Below are positions 40,094-49,122 of a DNA stretch of 64,000 nt, in pieces. The stretch lies in NCBI RefSeq assembly GCF_001017435.1, contig NZ_CP011371.1:4588001-4652000 (forward strand), in the 5' to 3' direction. The notes under the pieces are model-generated. The model was not told the DNA's origin. It did not search any database and worked only from the letters and a program-made list of their open reading frames with translations. Numbering within the stretch: the stretch's first letter is position 1; every line of letters begins with the position of its first letter. A program made the position numbers and the translations under genes. The DNA comes from Caldimonas brevitalea (lineage in GTDB: Bacteria > Pseudomonadota > Gammaproteobacteria > Burkholderiales > Burkholderiaceae_C).

Positions 40094-41248
40094 GTGCGCA
40101 TCGCCTACATCACGGAGACCTATCCGCCTGAACTCAACGGTGTGTCGCTGACGGTGGAACGGACCGTCGAGCATTTGCGCGCACATCACGAGGTCGAGTT
40201 GGTACGCCCGCGCCAGCCGCACGAAGCGGCACGCAACGACGCAGAAGAATGGCGCACCTGGAGCCTGCCGCTGCCGATGTACCGCGACCTGCGCTTCGGC
40301 CTGGCGCTACAGCGCACCCTCCGAGAGCGCTGGCAGGCGCGAACGCCCGAGCTGGTTCATGTCGCCACGCCCGGCCCCCTGGGCTGGGCGAGCGTGCGCG
40401 CGGCCCGCTCGCTGGGTGTCGCCGTGACCAGCGACTTCCGCACGAATTTCCATCAATACAGTCACTATTACGGGCTGGGGTGGTGCGAACCCGTGGTGCG
40501 GGGTTATCTGAAACGCCTGCACAACGGATCACACCGGACCTTCGTCCCCACCCACGGCATGCGGCGCATGCTGGCCAAGCACGGTTTCGAACGGCTGGCG
40601 GTCGTGGGCCGCGGTGTCGACACCGAACACTTCTCGCCGATCCACCGCAGCAACAGCCTGCGCACCCAATGGGGTGCCAGCCGTCACACCCCGGTGGTGT
40701 TGTACGTCGGGCGCCTCGCCGCCGAAAAGAACGTGCCGCTGGCCTTGTGCGCCTTCGATGCCATCCGGGCCGCCCATCCGCAGGCCCAGATGGTGGTGGT
40801 CGGCGACGGCCCGATGCGCAAACGCTGGGAGAACGAATACCCGTCGGTGCGCTTCGTCGGCGCCCAGCGTGGCGAGGAGCTGGCACGCCATTACGCCTCC
40901 GCCGACATCTTCCTGTTCCCCAGCCTCAGCGATACCTTCGGCAACGTTGTGCTCGAAGCGATGGCCTCGGGTCTGACCGTGGTGGCCTACGACACGGGCG
41001 CCGCCGGGGAACACATCGACGATTGCGAAAGCGGCTTGCTGGTGCGCCCGGGCGACGAGGCAAGCTTCATCGCCGCCGCCTGTGCGCTGGCCGCGCAACA
41101 GGGCGAATTACGGCCGATGCGCGACGCCGCGCGTCGGGCGACCCTCGAGATGACCTGGCGTTCGATCCTCACCCGCTTCGAAACCCATCTGCTGGATGCA
41201 GCGCATGCAGTGGAAACAACGCACGCACGCACCGCTTGCCCGGCTTGA
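40094..41248 (+). CDS. GT4 family glycosyltransferase
   Basis: About 384 residues. The GTG at 40094 is chosen because AGGGGG lies six bases upstream and the protein then begins with the GT4 N-terminus VRIAYITETYPPELNGVS. The GT-B fold shows FRTNFHQYSHYYG, then VVLYVGRLAAEKN, FVGAQRGEELARHYASADIFLFPSLSDTFGNVVLEAMASGL (the E-x7-E retaining-enzyme motif). It resembles mannosyl- or glucosyltransferases of the MgtA type. Its C-terminal 53 bases overlap the following PAP2 phosphatase gene. Confidence 0.9.
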   Translation: MRIAYITETYPPELNGVSLTVERTVEHLRAHHEVELVRPRQPHEAARNDAEEWRTWSLPLPMYRDLRFGLALQRTLRERWQARTPELVHVATPGPLGWASVRAARSLGVAVTSDFRTNFHQYSHYYGLGWCEPVVRGYLKRLHNGSHRTFVPTHGMRRMLAKHGFERLAVVGRGVDTEHFSPIHRSNSLRTQWGASRHTPVVLYVGRLAAEKNVPLALCAFDAIRAAHPQAQMVVVGDGPMRKRWENEYPSVRFVGAQRGEELARHYASADIFLFPSLSDTFGNVVLEAMASGLTVVAYDTGAAGEHIDDCESGLLVRPGDEASFIAAACALAAQQGELRPMRDAARRATLEMTWRSILTRFETHLLDAAHAVETTHARTACPA

Positions 41249-41783
41249 GTTCGGGCTGTTGAAACAACACCGGACCCTGTGGGCGCAACGCGACCTGCTG
41301 TGGACACGCCGTCTGCACCAGGCGTCGAACTACCGCGTCCTGGTGCTGCTGCTGGCCCTCGTCAGCCGGCTCGGCAACGGGGTGCTGTGGTATGCGAGCA
41401 TGGGGGTGCTGCCCCTGGTCGCGGGCGCGCAAGGCTGGGCCTGCTCGCTGCGCATGATGCTGCTGGGCCTCGTGAACCTGACCATTTATTGGCTGCTCAA
41501 ACGCTGGGCGGGCAGGCCACGGCCCTTCGTCGCCTGCCAGGACATCCGCGCCTGCACCCGCGCGCTCGACCAGTTCAGCTTCCCGTCGGGCCACACGCTG
41601 CATGCGGTGGCCTTCTCGACGGTGCTGCTTCAGTATTTCCCGGCCCTGGCCTTCGTGCTGCTGCCTTTCACGCTGCTGATCGCCCTGTCGCGCGTGGTGC
41701 TGGGCCTGCACTACCCGAGCGACGTGCTGGCCGGCGCGGCGATCGGGGCCTTGATGGCGGTCGGCGTGCTGATGTTGTTCTGA
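41196..41783 (+). CDS. PAP2-family membrane phosphatase
   Basis: A 195-residue membrane protein with about five helices. The three phosphatase motifs are present: KRWAGRPRP (Lys102 to Pro110), FPSGH (His133) and SRVVLGLHYPSD (Arg166, His172, Asp176). Members dephosphorylate phosphatidic acid, undecaprenyl pyrophosphate or lipid-linked sugars on the periplasmic face. Its start lies inside the end of the preceding glycosyltransferase gene (53 bases) and its end overlaps the convergent deacetylase gene by 73 bases. In this context it may act on lipid-linked glycan intermediates. Confidence 0.87.
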   Translation: MQRMQWKQRTHAPLARLEFGLLKQHRTLWAQRDLLWTRRLHQASNYRVLVLLLALVSRLGNGVLWYASMGVLPLVAGAQGWACSLRMMLLGLVNLTIYWLLKRWAGRPRPFVACQDIRACTRALDQFSFPSGHTLHAVAFSTVLLQYFPALAFVLLPFTLLIALSRVVLGLHYPSDVLAGAAIGALMAVGVLMLF

Positions 41784-42586
41784 GCCAGCGGCAGCGACGC
41801 GTCGTCCTGCGGGTGCCAATAGGTCGCCGGCAGCGTGGCGGCGCAAGATGTCTCTTGCCACTGGCGCACGAACTCGGCCACGGTGTAGGCGCGGCGGTAC
41901 TGCAGATGCCAGGCCAACAGGCGCTGCCAGGAGCGCCGCACCCAGAAGTGGTCGGCATCGTGCGGATGCAGCTCGAACCGCACCAACAGTTGCGAGTCCT
42001 GCCCGGCCTGATAGAGCGCGCTGTTCCAGCACACCGATGCCAGCCGGCGCCAACCGGCGCGCGTCGAGTAGCACACGCTGGGGCTGGTGATGGCCTGGCG
42101 GTGGGGCAGCGTGTAGATCTTCCGCAAGGTGCTGGTGTAGCTCAGCGGCACCACCGACAGCGCCTGCCAGGTGCCGGGGCTGAGCAGCCAGGCCGGTGCG
42201 ACGAAGCCATACAGCGGCCAGCGGTTGGCCTGGAACCAGCGCACGCCGGCCACCAGGCGCTGGGTGGCGGCCTCGCAGCTCAAGGCTGCGAACTCGCCTT
42301 CACCGGCCGTGTACCACTGGCGGCGCAGCCGGTCGATCGGCCCGCTGGGCGTGCCGTCGTCCTGGTGGGTGTACCCGTGCAGCGCCAGTTCGTCGCCACA
42401 TTCCTGGCGTTGGGTCAGCGTGGCCTCGAATTCAGGGTTGCGCGGCGAGCCGTGGTAACGCGGCACCGCCAGCAGTGTCAGCGGGACGGGCGCGACTTCG
42501 CCCACGGCGTCGATCACCCGCTGACAGGCGGCCCAGGTCGACGGGGCCACGTCATGCAGTACGACACAAAGACTCGGTTCCATCAA
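41711..42586 (-). CDS. polysaccharide deacetylase-family (DUF2334-like) protein
   Basis: A 291-residue NodB/DUF2334-like protein. It begins LCVVLHDVAP near residue 10 (the metal-binding His-Asp pair of the NodB fold), then ECGDELALHGYTHQD near 64 (the H-x4-H-type motif as HGYTH) and FVAPAWLLS near 128. The last motif, typically R-x-x-Y-G or a His, is ambiguous. Members deacetylate N-acetylated sugars. It is convergent with the PAP2 gene, overlapping it by 73 bases, and its start overlaps the end of the GT4 gene upstream by four bases. Confidence 0.8.
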   Translation of the reverse strand: MMEPSLCVVLHDVAPSTWAACQRVIDAVGEVAPVPLTLLAVPRYHGSPRNPEFEATLTQRQECGDELALHGYTHQDDGTPSGPIDRLRRQWYTAGEGEFAALSCEAATQRLVAGVRWFQANRWPLYGFVAPAWLLSPGTWQALSVVPLSYTSTLRKIYTLPHRQAITSPSVCYSTRAGWRRLASVCWNSALYQAGQDSQLLVRFELHPHDADHFWVRRSWQRLLAWHLQYRRAYTVAEFVRQWQETSCAATLPATYWHPQDDASLPLAQNNISTPTAIKAPIAAPASTSLG

Positions 42587-43716
42587 GCCTCCGTTGGGGA
42601 TGAGAGCGACAAGCTAGGAGCCGCAGCCGCGCGCCGCATCAGCAGGCGGCGGTAGCGGGCCATCAGGGTGGGCATCACGCTCGACCAGTCGTAGAGCTCG
42701 GCCCGGGCCCGCGCGGCGCGAGACAGTTCTCGCCGGTCGCGGGCAAAACAGGTTTCGATCGCCTGTGCGAAGTCGTCCGGATGCGCGCGGTCGACACCGA
42801 CCCCGACGCTGTCGTCGACCAATTCGGCCAGGCCCTCGGCGCGGCGCGCCACCAGCGGCAGACCACAGGCCATGGCCTCCAACGCCGCCAACCCGAAGGT
42901 CTCCTGATCGCCGGCGTGCACGAAGGCATCGGCGCTCGCCAGCACGCGGGCCAGCCGCAGGCTGTCGTGCTCGAAGCGCCGCACCACCACCCGGGCCCCG
43001 CTCGGCGGGGTCGGGCCTGCGCCCAGCGCGAGCAGCACATAAGGCGGCCCGAGCCGGGCGACGGCGCTGCACAGCAGATCGAGATGTTTCTCCGGCGCGA
43101 AACGACCGGCATAGACGAGCAGCCGTGCATTCGGGGGCAGCCCCAGCGAAGCCCGCCAGACGGCGTCGAAGCGCTTGGGATGGAACACCTGCGTGTCCAC
43201 CCCCAACGCCTGCCGCTCGACACCGTCCAGGCCCATGTCCTGCAGATGCGCGCGCATCGCTTCGCTGGGGGCCAGCACCAGGTCGAACTGGCTGTAGAGG
43301 CGTTTCATATAGAGGCGTGCAGCGCGGGCGGCGAGCCGGCCGCCGACGCGCTGCGCCATCGCCTCGAGGTTGGAATGGCAGAAGGCGACGGTCGGCACCT
43401 CGAGACGGCGACCGGCGTCGAGCACCGACCAGGCCAGGCGATAGGGGTCGCCGGACTCGAACAGGTCGGGCGCCAGCCGGGTCAGCACCTGCGCGCACGC
43501 GCCGCGCTGCAACGGCATGCGGTAACCGTGCGAGAACGGCAACGGCACGGCCGGCACCCGGACCATACGCTCGCCGTCGTTGACCGGCGCGGCAATCGTG
43601 TGCCGCCAATCGGTGCAGCGCTGCAGCCAGGCGCGCTTGGCGTGCACGTAGCGACGCACGCCGCCGCTGGCAGCACTCCAGAACATGGTCACGTCGGCAA
43701 GGTGGGTGGAGGCCAT
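42583..43716 (-). CDS. GT4 family glycosyltransferase
   Basis: A 377-residue GT-B glycosyltransferase. It shows SAASGGVRRYVHAKRAW at the N-terminus (glycine-rich donor loop), PTVAFCHSNLEAMAQRVGG, RLLVYAGRFAPEKHLDLL and AGDQETFGLAALEAMACGLPLVA with the E-x7-E motif. Acceptor unknown. It overlaps the deacetylase gene by four bases (ATGA), so the two are translationally coupled and probably modify the same glycan. It is divergent from the stress-type gene group that follows. Confidence 0.9.
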   Translation of the reverse strand: MASTHLADVTMFWSAASGGVRRYVHAKRAWLQRCTDWRHTIAAPVNDGERMVRVPAVPLPFSHGYRMPLQRGACAQVLTRLAPDLFESGDPYRLAWSVLDAGRRLEVPTVAFCHSNLEAMAQRVGGRLAARAARLYMKRLYSQFDLVLAPSEAMRAHLQDMGLDGVERQALGVDTQVFHPKRFDAVWRASLGLPPNARLLVYAGRFAPEKHLDLLCSAVARLGPPYVLLALGAGPTPPSGARVVVRRFEHDSLRLARVLASADAFVHAGDQETFGLAALEAMACGLPLVARRAEGLAELVDDSVGVGVDRAHPDDFAQAIETCFARDRRELSRAARARAELYDWSSVMPTLMARYRRLLMRRAAAAPSLSLSSPTEA

Positions 43717-44094
43717 GCGTCAGTCCTCGCTTACGCGGAGTTCAAAGCCCGGCGCCGCGTCAGGACGCAGGCACGTCGCGACGGCGCGGTTCACGCCGCC
43801 CTCGCCGGAACGAAACCAACCGCGGAACGCAACCAGATATGGCTTTCCGTAACCGAGCGCTGGCTTGGGCAGGGGATAAATTCCACGAAGCTCCCTCGTT
43901 TTGTTGGTGGGCAATGGCCTGCTTCAAGGCCGCATGGCGCTTCGGGAGAGGGCGGGGACCCGCCGCCTCCCGAGAGGCCGGCGGATGTCCTGTGGCAAAC
44001 ACCGTGCCTACGGCGCCTGGGCACGGCGCCTGCCGGTCGCCCTTGTCCGCCGTCGGCGGGCCCTCTTCCCCCTGGATACGAAAGGAGTCCGTCC
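43717..44094. other. intergenic region, 378 bases, no gene seen
   Basis: It separates the minus-strand GT4 gene from the plus-strand DUF378 gene. It contains two GGAAC motifs 18 bases apart (near 43800 and 43818) that resemble ECF-sigma -35 elements, TTGGGCAGGGGATAAATT near 43863, and GC-rich inverted repeats near 43950. No confident promoter or RNA gene could be assigned. Confidence 0.4.
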
Positions 44095-44349
44095 ATGAAC
44101 CCGGTTTCTTCTCCTGGCGAGCGCGACGCCGTCCGCCCCGGCGGCGGTATGGCGCTACTGGCCACCATCGCTTTGGTGCTGCTGATCATCGGTGGCCTCA
44201 ATTGGGCGCTGGTCGGGTTGCTCAACTTCGACCTGGTCGCCGCGATCTTCGGCCCGATGTCCGCGCTGTCGCGCGTCGTCTATGTCCTGGTCGGTGTGGC
44301 CGCGCTGTACGGCCTGGTGATGCTGCCACGGCTGATCCGACGTCCCTGA
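44095..44349 (+). CDS. DUF378 family small membrane protein
   Basis: An 84-residue protein with AAAGGAG before the ATG. After a hydrophilic 20-residue leader it has two membrane helices: MALLATIALVLLIIGGLNWALVG and VVYVLVGVAALYGLVML, with the DUF378 signature GGLNWALVGLLNFDLVAAIFG. Function unknown; often found in stress-related settings. It is followed by the DUF4142 lipoprotein about 200 bases downstream. Confidence 0.88.
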   Translation: MNPVSSPGERDAVRPGGGMALLATIALVLLIIGGLNWALVGLLNFDLVAAIFGPMSALSRVVYVLVGVAALYGLVMLPRLIRRP

Positions 44350-44469
44350 ACCGTCGCCTGACGCTGGCGCTCACCTCCCGCCAGCGCCAGCGCGCGAGCG
44401 GCGCGGCGGCCACGTCGCAGCGCCGCTCGCCCATGGTGCCCGTCGGGGCGGTTACCCCCTGGTTCTTGT

Positions 44470-44497
44470 TGCAGTGCGGGATGCTTTTTGCACTGCA
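44470..44497. repeat. eight-base inverted repeat upstream of the DUF4142 gene
   Basis: Arms TGCAGTGC (44470-44477) and GCACTGCA (44490-44497) around 12 bases; a related AGTGCAGC follows at 44519. It lies about 55 bases before the DUF4142 start and may be an operator. Confidence 0.45.
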
Positions 44498-44551
44498 CCT
44501 CGAAACCGAATCCCAAAAGTGCAGCAGGGTGTATTTTTTTCAGGAGACTTC

Positions 44552-45493
44552 ATGCAACGATTGAAAACTCTTTGTTTCCTTTTGCTCGCGGGTTCGGTCA
44601 CCCTGGGCGGCTGCAAGCCGCGTGAGAACGAGCCCTCGGAAAACGTTCAAGGCACGCCCGACAGCCGCCCGCAACCCGTTGCCACCCCCACCGGCCCCAC
44701 CTCCACCGGCGCAGTGGGCAGCCCGTCCGACACCGGCACTTCGGGCGCGACCGGTACGGGGCCGACCGGCGGCAGTGCAGACAGTGCCACCGGGGTGGGC
44801 CAGGAAGCTGGGGGCACCGGTGTGCCGCCCTCTTCTTCGGCCGCCGGTGCCAGCGGCAGCGGCCCCTCGAACACCCAGAGCGGGGCCGGCAGCAGCATGG
44901 ACAACAGCAGCGTGGCCGCGACCGGCAGTGGTGCGGTCAACGTCGAGTCGCCGCGCAGCACACCTGAAACGAGCAACCGTCTGGCAGGCGGTGTCGTGAG
45001 CGCCAGCGCGCAGCCGCCGGCCGCCGCCGCCAGCCGCGTCAATGCCAGCCCACTCGCGCTGGTCGACCAAAACTTCCTGACCAGCGCTGCCGCGGCGGGC
45101 CTGTTCGAGATGGCCGCCTCACGCGCTGCGGCCGACCGCGCCACACATGCCGACGTCAAGGCCTACGCCGCGATGCTGGTGAAGGACCACAGCGCCGCGC
45201 ACGAAGACCTGCGCACGTTGGCGGCGCGCAAGAGCGTCAACCTGCCGACCGAAGTGCCCGCCGGACAGGTGCCCACGCTCGAAAAGCTGACCAACGCACG
45301 GGGCACCGACTTCGATCGCGCCTTCGTGCAGACCATCGGTGTCAGCGCTCACAAGACCGACATCTCGCTGTTCGAGAAGGCCGCCAATACCGCGCAAGAT
45401 CCCGAGGTGCGTGCCTGGGCGGCCAAGATCCTGCCCAAGCTGCGCGAGCACCTCGCGGCGGCCCAAAAGCTGCCCGGCGCCTCCGGCGCCTGA
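44552..45493 (+). CDS. DUF4142 lipoprotein with a long low-complexity linker
   Basis: A 313-residue lipoprotein with an AGGAG ribosome site and a lipobox LGGC (Cys21). Residues 25-165 are a Gly/Ser/Thr/Pro-rich, cysteine-free linker, then the DUF4142 domain at about 165-305 (DQNFLTSAAAAGLFEMAASRAAADRATHADVKAYAAMLVKDHSAAHEDLRTL, a ferritin-like helical bundle). Members are envelope proteins of unknown function, sometimes stress-induced. The linker is unusually long compared with the domain. It is followed by the topoisomerase gene 12 bases later, likely co-transcribed. Confidence 0.85.
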   Translation: MQRLKTLCFLLLAGSVTLGGCKPRENEPSENVQGTPDSRPQPVATPTGPTSTGAVGSPSDTGTSGATGTGPTGGSADSATGVGQEAGGTGVPPSSSAAGASGSGPSNTQSGAGSSMDNSSVAATGSGAVNVESPRSTPETSNRLAGGVVSASAQPPAAAASRVNASPLALVDQNFLTSAAAAGLFEMAASRAAADRATHADVKAYAAMLVKDHSAAHEDLRTLAARKSVNLPTEVPAGQVPTLEKLTNARGTDFDRAFVQTIGVSAHKTDISLFEKAANTAQDPEVRAWAAKILPKLREHLAAAQKLPGASGA

Positions 45494-45505
45494 ACCGGAG
45501 ACGGC

Positions 45506-46693
45506 ATGCCCGCAACCACCCGCAGTCCCCGCACGGCCGCCCCAGGCGGCCGTGTCCCGGTGCCCTCCCCGGCCAGCCGCCCCGCCCCCACCGCACGTCG
45601 GCGTGCACGTGCGGTCCAGGCCGTAGGCGCTGCGCTCGCTCAGGCCTTGCAGCCACCCCCAGTCAAGCTCAAGTACGTGGCCGACACGATGCCGGGTTTC
45701 ACACGCGTGAAGCGCGGCGCGGGCTTCGCCTATCTCGATACGAACGGCCAGCCGGTGCGCGACAAGGCACAGCTGCAGCGCATCCGGCAACTCGCGATAC
45801 CACCGGCCTACACGGACGTCTGGATCTGCCCGTTGGAGGACGGCCATATCCAGGCGACCGGCCGAGATGCGCGCGGGCGCAAGCAGTACCGCTATCACGC
45901 CGAATGGCATGCCCAGCGTGACGCGGACAAGTTCGACCGCATGCTGGCCTTCGGCGCCGCGCTGCCCCGGCTGCGCGCGCGCGTGAAGCGCGACACCGAA
46001 CGCCGCGGCCTGCCGCGCGAAAAGGTGCTCGCGACCATCGTGCACCTGCTCGACACAACCTTCATCCGCGTCGGCAACGACGAATACGCGCGCACCAACG
46101 GCTCCTACGGCCTGACCACCTTGCGCGACCGCCACGCCGACATCCAGGGCGATACGGTGCGGCTGCGCTTCAAGGGCAAGAGCGGCGTCCTGCATGAAGT
46201 GAACGTCAGCGACAAGCGCATCGCGCGCATCATGCGCAGCTGCCAGGACCTGCCGGGCCAGGAGTTGTTCCAGTACGTCGACGAGGACGGCGAGATCCGC
46301 ACCGTCGGGTCGAGCGACGTCAACGACTACCTGCGCGAGAACACCGGTGAGGACTTCACCGCCAAGGACTTCCGCACCTGGCACGCCTCGGTGCAGGCAA
46401 TCGAGTGGCTGATGCCCATCGTGGCCGAGAACAAGCGTGAGGCGAAGCGCCACATCAAGGAAGCCTTGACCGCGGTGTCCTCGCGGCTGGGCAACACGGT
46501 GGCGGTGTGCCGCAAGTCCTATGTCCACCCGAAGGTGCTGGAGTGCTTCACCGAAGGCACGCTGGCCCAGCACTGCGAGCCTTGCCGTCGTTTGCGGGTA
46601 CCCACACGCTTGCTCGCCTCGGAACAGCGTCTGATGGTGTTCCTGCAGCTGTCGGCCAAGGCCGCCAAGGCGAGCGCGCGCAAGGCGAAATAA
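45506..46693 (+). CDS. type IB DNA topoisomerase
   Basis: A 395-residue poxvirus-like/eukaryotic-type IB topoisomerase. The catalytic tyrosine is Tyr339 in [12 protein letters not shown]; the catalytic-domain residues are seen in [37 protein letters not shown] (Arg) and the [10 protein letters not shown] and KDFRTWHAS segments. It relaxes supercoils by a nicking-closing reaction through a 3'-phosphotyrosyl link. The N-terminal 50 residues are Pro/Arg-rich and probably disordered. Bacterial copies are rare and typical of some soil and plant-associated lineages; here it lies between DUF4142 and gdhA. Confidence 0.92.
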   Translation: MPATTRSPRTAAPGGRVPVPSPASRPAPTARRRARAVQAVGAALAQALQPPPVKLKYVADTMPGFTRVKRGAGFAYLDTNGQPVRDKAQLQRIRQLAIPPAYTDVWICPLEDGHIQATGRDARGRKQYRYHAEWHAQRDADKFDRMLAFGAALPRLRARVKRDTERRGLPREKVLATIVHLLDTTFIRVGNDEYARTNGSYGLTTLRDRHADIQGDTVRLRFKGKSGVLHEVNVSDKRIARIMRSCQDLPGQELFQYVDEDGEIRTVGSSDVNDYLRENTGEDFTAKDFRTWHASVQAIEWLMPIVAENKREAKRHIKEALTAVSSRLGNTVAVCRKSYVHPKVLECFTEGTLAQHCEPCRRLRVPTRLLASEQRLMVFLQLSAKAAKASARKAK

Positions 46694-46717
46694 CCCGAAG
46701 CGGTATGCGGCGAGGTC

Positions 46718-46732
46718 ATGCACAACTTGCAT
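46718..46732. promoter_or_regulatory. LysR-type T-N11-A box candidate upstream of gdhA
   Basis: ATGCA and TGCAT arms separated by CAACT give a T-N11-A palindrome, 104 bases upstream of gdhA. LysR-type regulators use such motifs, so nitrogen or amino-acid control is possible. Confidence 0.4.
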
Positions 46733-46835
46733 AACCCCGTCGTCCCAATCGACTGCGCCAAGCCTACAGTTCTGGTTACGCGTTCGGGCCACAAGCCCGG
46801 GCCACCAGAAATGCTTTTCATCGAAAGGATACGGC

Positions 46836-48104
46836 GTGAGTCTGTCTTACGTGAACCCCTCGGTCGACAGCCCGTGGGGCACTTACTTGTCGCAAGTCGA
46901 CCGTGTGATTCCCTATCTCGGTCCCCTGGCCCGCTGGGCCGAAACCTTGAAGCGCCCGAAGCGGGCGTTGATCGTCGACATCCCGATCGAGATGGACGAC
47001 GGCAGCGTGCGGCACTTTGACGGCTTCCGGGTTCAGCACAACCTGTCGCGCGGGCCCGGCAAGGGCGGCGTGCGCTACCACCCCGACGTCACGCTCGAAG
47101 AGGTGATGGCCCTGGCGGCCTGGATGACGGTGAAGAACGCCGCGGTGAACCTGCCCTACGGCGGCGCCAAAGGCGGCATCCGGGTCGATCCGAAGCAGCT
47201 GTCGCAGAAGGAACTCGAGAAGCTGACGCGCCGCTACACCAGCGAGATCGGTTTGATCATCGGCCCACAGCAGGACATCCCGGCACCGGACGTGAACACC
47301 AACGCGCAGATCATGGCGTGGATGATGGACACCTATTCGATGAACGTCGGTGCCACGGCCACCGGCGTCGTCACCGGCAAGCCGATCCACCTCGGCGGCT
47401 CGCTGGGCCGCGTCAAGGCCACCGGGCGAGGTGTGTTCGTGACGGGCCGTGAAGCCGCCCGCCGCATAGGCCTGAACCTCGACGGCGTGCGCGTCGCGGT
47501 GCAAGGTTTCGGCAACGTCGGCAGCGCTGCCGCCGAGTTGTTCGTCGGCGCCGGCGCCAAGCTGGTCGCGGTGCAGGACCACACCGGCAGCATCGCCAAC
47601 CCGAACGGCATCGACATGGCCGGCTTGATGGAAACGCTGCGCTCGGAAGGCGGCGTCGGCGGCTTCCGCAATGCCGAGCACCTCGACGACGAATCGTTCT
47701 GGGACGTCGATTGCGACATCCTGATCCCCGCCGCACTCGAAGGCCAACTGACCGCCGACCGTGCACGCCGCACCAAGGCCAAACTCGTGCTCGAGGGTGC
47801 CAACGGCCCGACGCTGTCGAGTGCCGACGACATCCTCCACGACCGCGGCGTGTTGGTGGTGCCGGACGTGATCTGCAATGCCGGCGGTGTGACCGTCAGC
47901 TACTTTGAATGGGTGCAGGACTTCTCGAGCTTCTTCTGGAGCGAGGACGAGATCAACGTGCGCCTCGACAAGATCATGGTCGACGCGTTGAAGAAGATCT
48001 GGGACACGTCGGAGCGGCACCAGATTTCGCTGCGCACCGCCACCTTTGCAGTGGCCTGCGAGCGCATCCTGATGGCACGCCAGGAGCGCGGGCTCTACCC
48101 CTGA
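46836..48104 (+). CDS. gdhA: glutamate dehydrogenase (Glu/Leu/Phe/Val family)
   Basis: A 422-residue NAD(P)-dependent glutamate dehydrogenase starting at GTG 46836, with GAAAGGA upstream. It shows [16 protein letters not shown] (68-83), the catalytic lysine in [14 protein letters not shown] (Lys112) and Lys100 in WMTVKNAA, and the nucleotide loop [13 protein letters not shown] near 227. It interconverts glutamate and 2-oxoglutarate plus ammonia. Length and motifs match the hexameric group. A strong hairpin follows the stop. It lies between topoisomerase IB and the glycan operon. Confidence 0.96.
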   Translation: MSLSYVNPSVDSPWGTYLSQVDRVIPYLGPLARWAETLKRPKRALIVDIPIEMDDGSVRHFDGFRVQHNLSRGPGKGGVRYHPDVTLEEVMALAAWMTVKNAAVNLPYGGAKGGIRVDPKQLSQKELEKLTRRYTSEIGLIIGPQQDIPAPDVNTNAQIMAWMMDTYSMNVGATATGVVTGKPIHLGGSLGRVKATGRGVFVTGREAARRIGLNLDGVRVAVQGFGNVGSAAAELFVGAGAKLVAVQDHTGSIANPNGIDMAGLMETLRSEGGVGGFRNAEHLDDESFWDVDCDILIPAALEGQLTADRARRTKAKLVLEGANGPTLSSADDILHDRGVLVVPDVICNAGGVTVSYFEWVQDFSSFFWSEDEINVRLDKIMVDALKKIWDTSERHQISLRTATFAVACERILMARQERGLYP

Positions 48105-48123
48105 GCCCCTGGCGGAGACCGTG

Positions 48124-48154
48124 GCGAGCGGGCCAGCCCGGCCGGCCCGTTCGC
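48124..48154 (+). terminator. hairpin terminator after gdhA
   Basis: Eleven-base arms GCGAGCGGGCC and GGCCCGTTCGC (one G-T pair) around nine bases, followed by TCTTCT, 19 bases after the gdhA stop and just before the convergent operon end. Confidence 0.65.
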
Positions 48155-48159
48155 TCTTC

Positions 48160-49122
48160 TCAGCCGGCCACCTCGTCGAGCACGTCCAGCCAGTCGCTGA
48201 CAAAACGCTCGATGCCGAAGCGCTGCAGGGCATAACGGCGGCCCGCCTCGCCCAGTTCGCGGGCTTCGAGCGGGTCGGCCAAGAGCCGCTGCATCGCCTC
48301 GATCAAACGCTCCGGCCGGGTGTCGATGTAGCCGTTCTCGCCATTGCGGATGACGGTCACCAGTTCGGTCGTCGCCAGGCCGACCACCGGCACGCCGACC
48401 ATCATGGCCTCGATGATCGACAAGCCCAGGCTGGTGTAGCGGATCGGGTTGAAGAAGAAGCGGTACTGCGCCATCACCTCGGCGAGGCGGTGGTTCTCGA
48501 CCTCGCCGATCCCGCCCGCGTCCTGCAATTCCAGCGCGCCCATCCCGACCAGGCTGAGCGGCACAGCCTGGCGCACTTGGCGGTAGACGTCGAGACCCAG
48601 CCGCCGCCCCCGGCGCTGCAGGTTGTTGACGACCACGATGCCCTCTGCCTTCTCGCCGGTGTAGCGCGCCGGCGCCATCAGTTTGACGCCGTGCTCGACC
48701 ACCCGTGTCGGCGTGTCACCGCTGTCCCACATCAAGGCATTGAACGGTGTGCAATGCACCAGCATCACGTCTCGGTCCTGCACCCAGTGCCGGGTGTTGG
48801 TGGGATGCTCTTGGGGCGGATCGTGTTCGAGGTAGATGCGCGGCAGGCGCTGCTGAGCCGGGCTGAGCAGCCGGTACTGCTCCTCGACATAGGCGTCCTT
48901 CGACTGGAACATGATGACGTCGAACGACATATCGCGGATTTGTTCGACCGGTGCCTCGTGCACGTTGTCGCCCCACGGCAGCGTGCCGCTGCGCCCGCTG
49001 TGGTGGGTCGAGCGCTCGGCGTCTGTGACCAGGTAGAAGTCGTGCGGCACCTGCGTCAGGTAGTACAGATAGTTGCCATGCACGTGCCAGGTGAGGATCT
49101 TGAGCCGCTTACTGCGGGACAT
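48160..49122 (-). CDS. glycosyltransferase (GT4/GT1-like), last gene of the glycan operon
   Basis: A 320-residue GT-B-like glycosyltransferase. A C-terminal GT1 module is clear: GIVVVNNLQRRGRRLGLDVYRQV, then FFFNPIRYTSLGLSIIEAMMVGVPVVGLATTE with the E-x7-like pattern. The N-terminal half is diverged but retains the ILTWHVHGNYLYYLTQVP opening. It overlaps the end of the following GT9 gene by 14 bases. It would transfer a late sugar of the operon's product; acceptor unknown. Confidence 0.82.
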   Translation of the reverse strand: MSRSKRLKILTWHVHGNYLYYLTQVPHDFYLVTDAERSTHHSGRSGTLPWGDNVHEAPVEQIRDMSFDVIMFQSKDAYVEEQYRLLSPAQQRLPRIYLEHDPPQEHPTNTRHWVQDRDVMLVHCTPFNALMWDSGDTPTRVVEHGVKLMAPARYTGEKAEGIVVVNNLQRRGRRLGLDVYRQVRQAVPLSLVGMGALELQDAGGIGEVENHRLAEVMAQYRFFFNPIRYTSLGLSIIEAMMVGVPVVGLATTELVTVIRNGENGYIDTRPERLIEAMQRLLADPLEARELGEAGRRYALQRFGIERFVSDWLDVLDEVAG

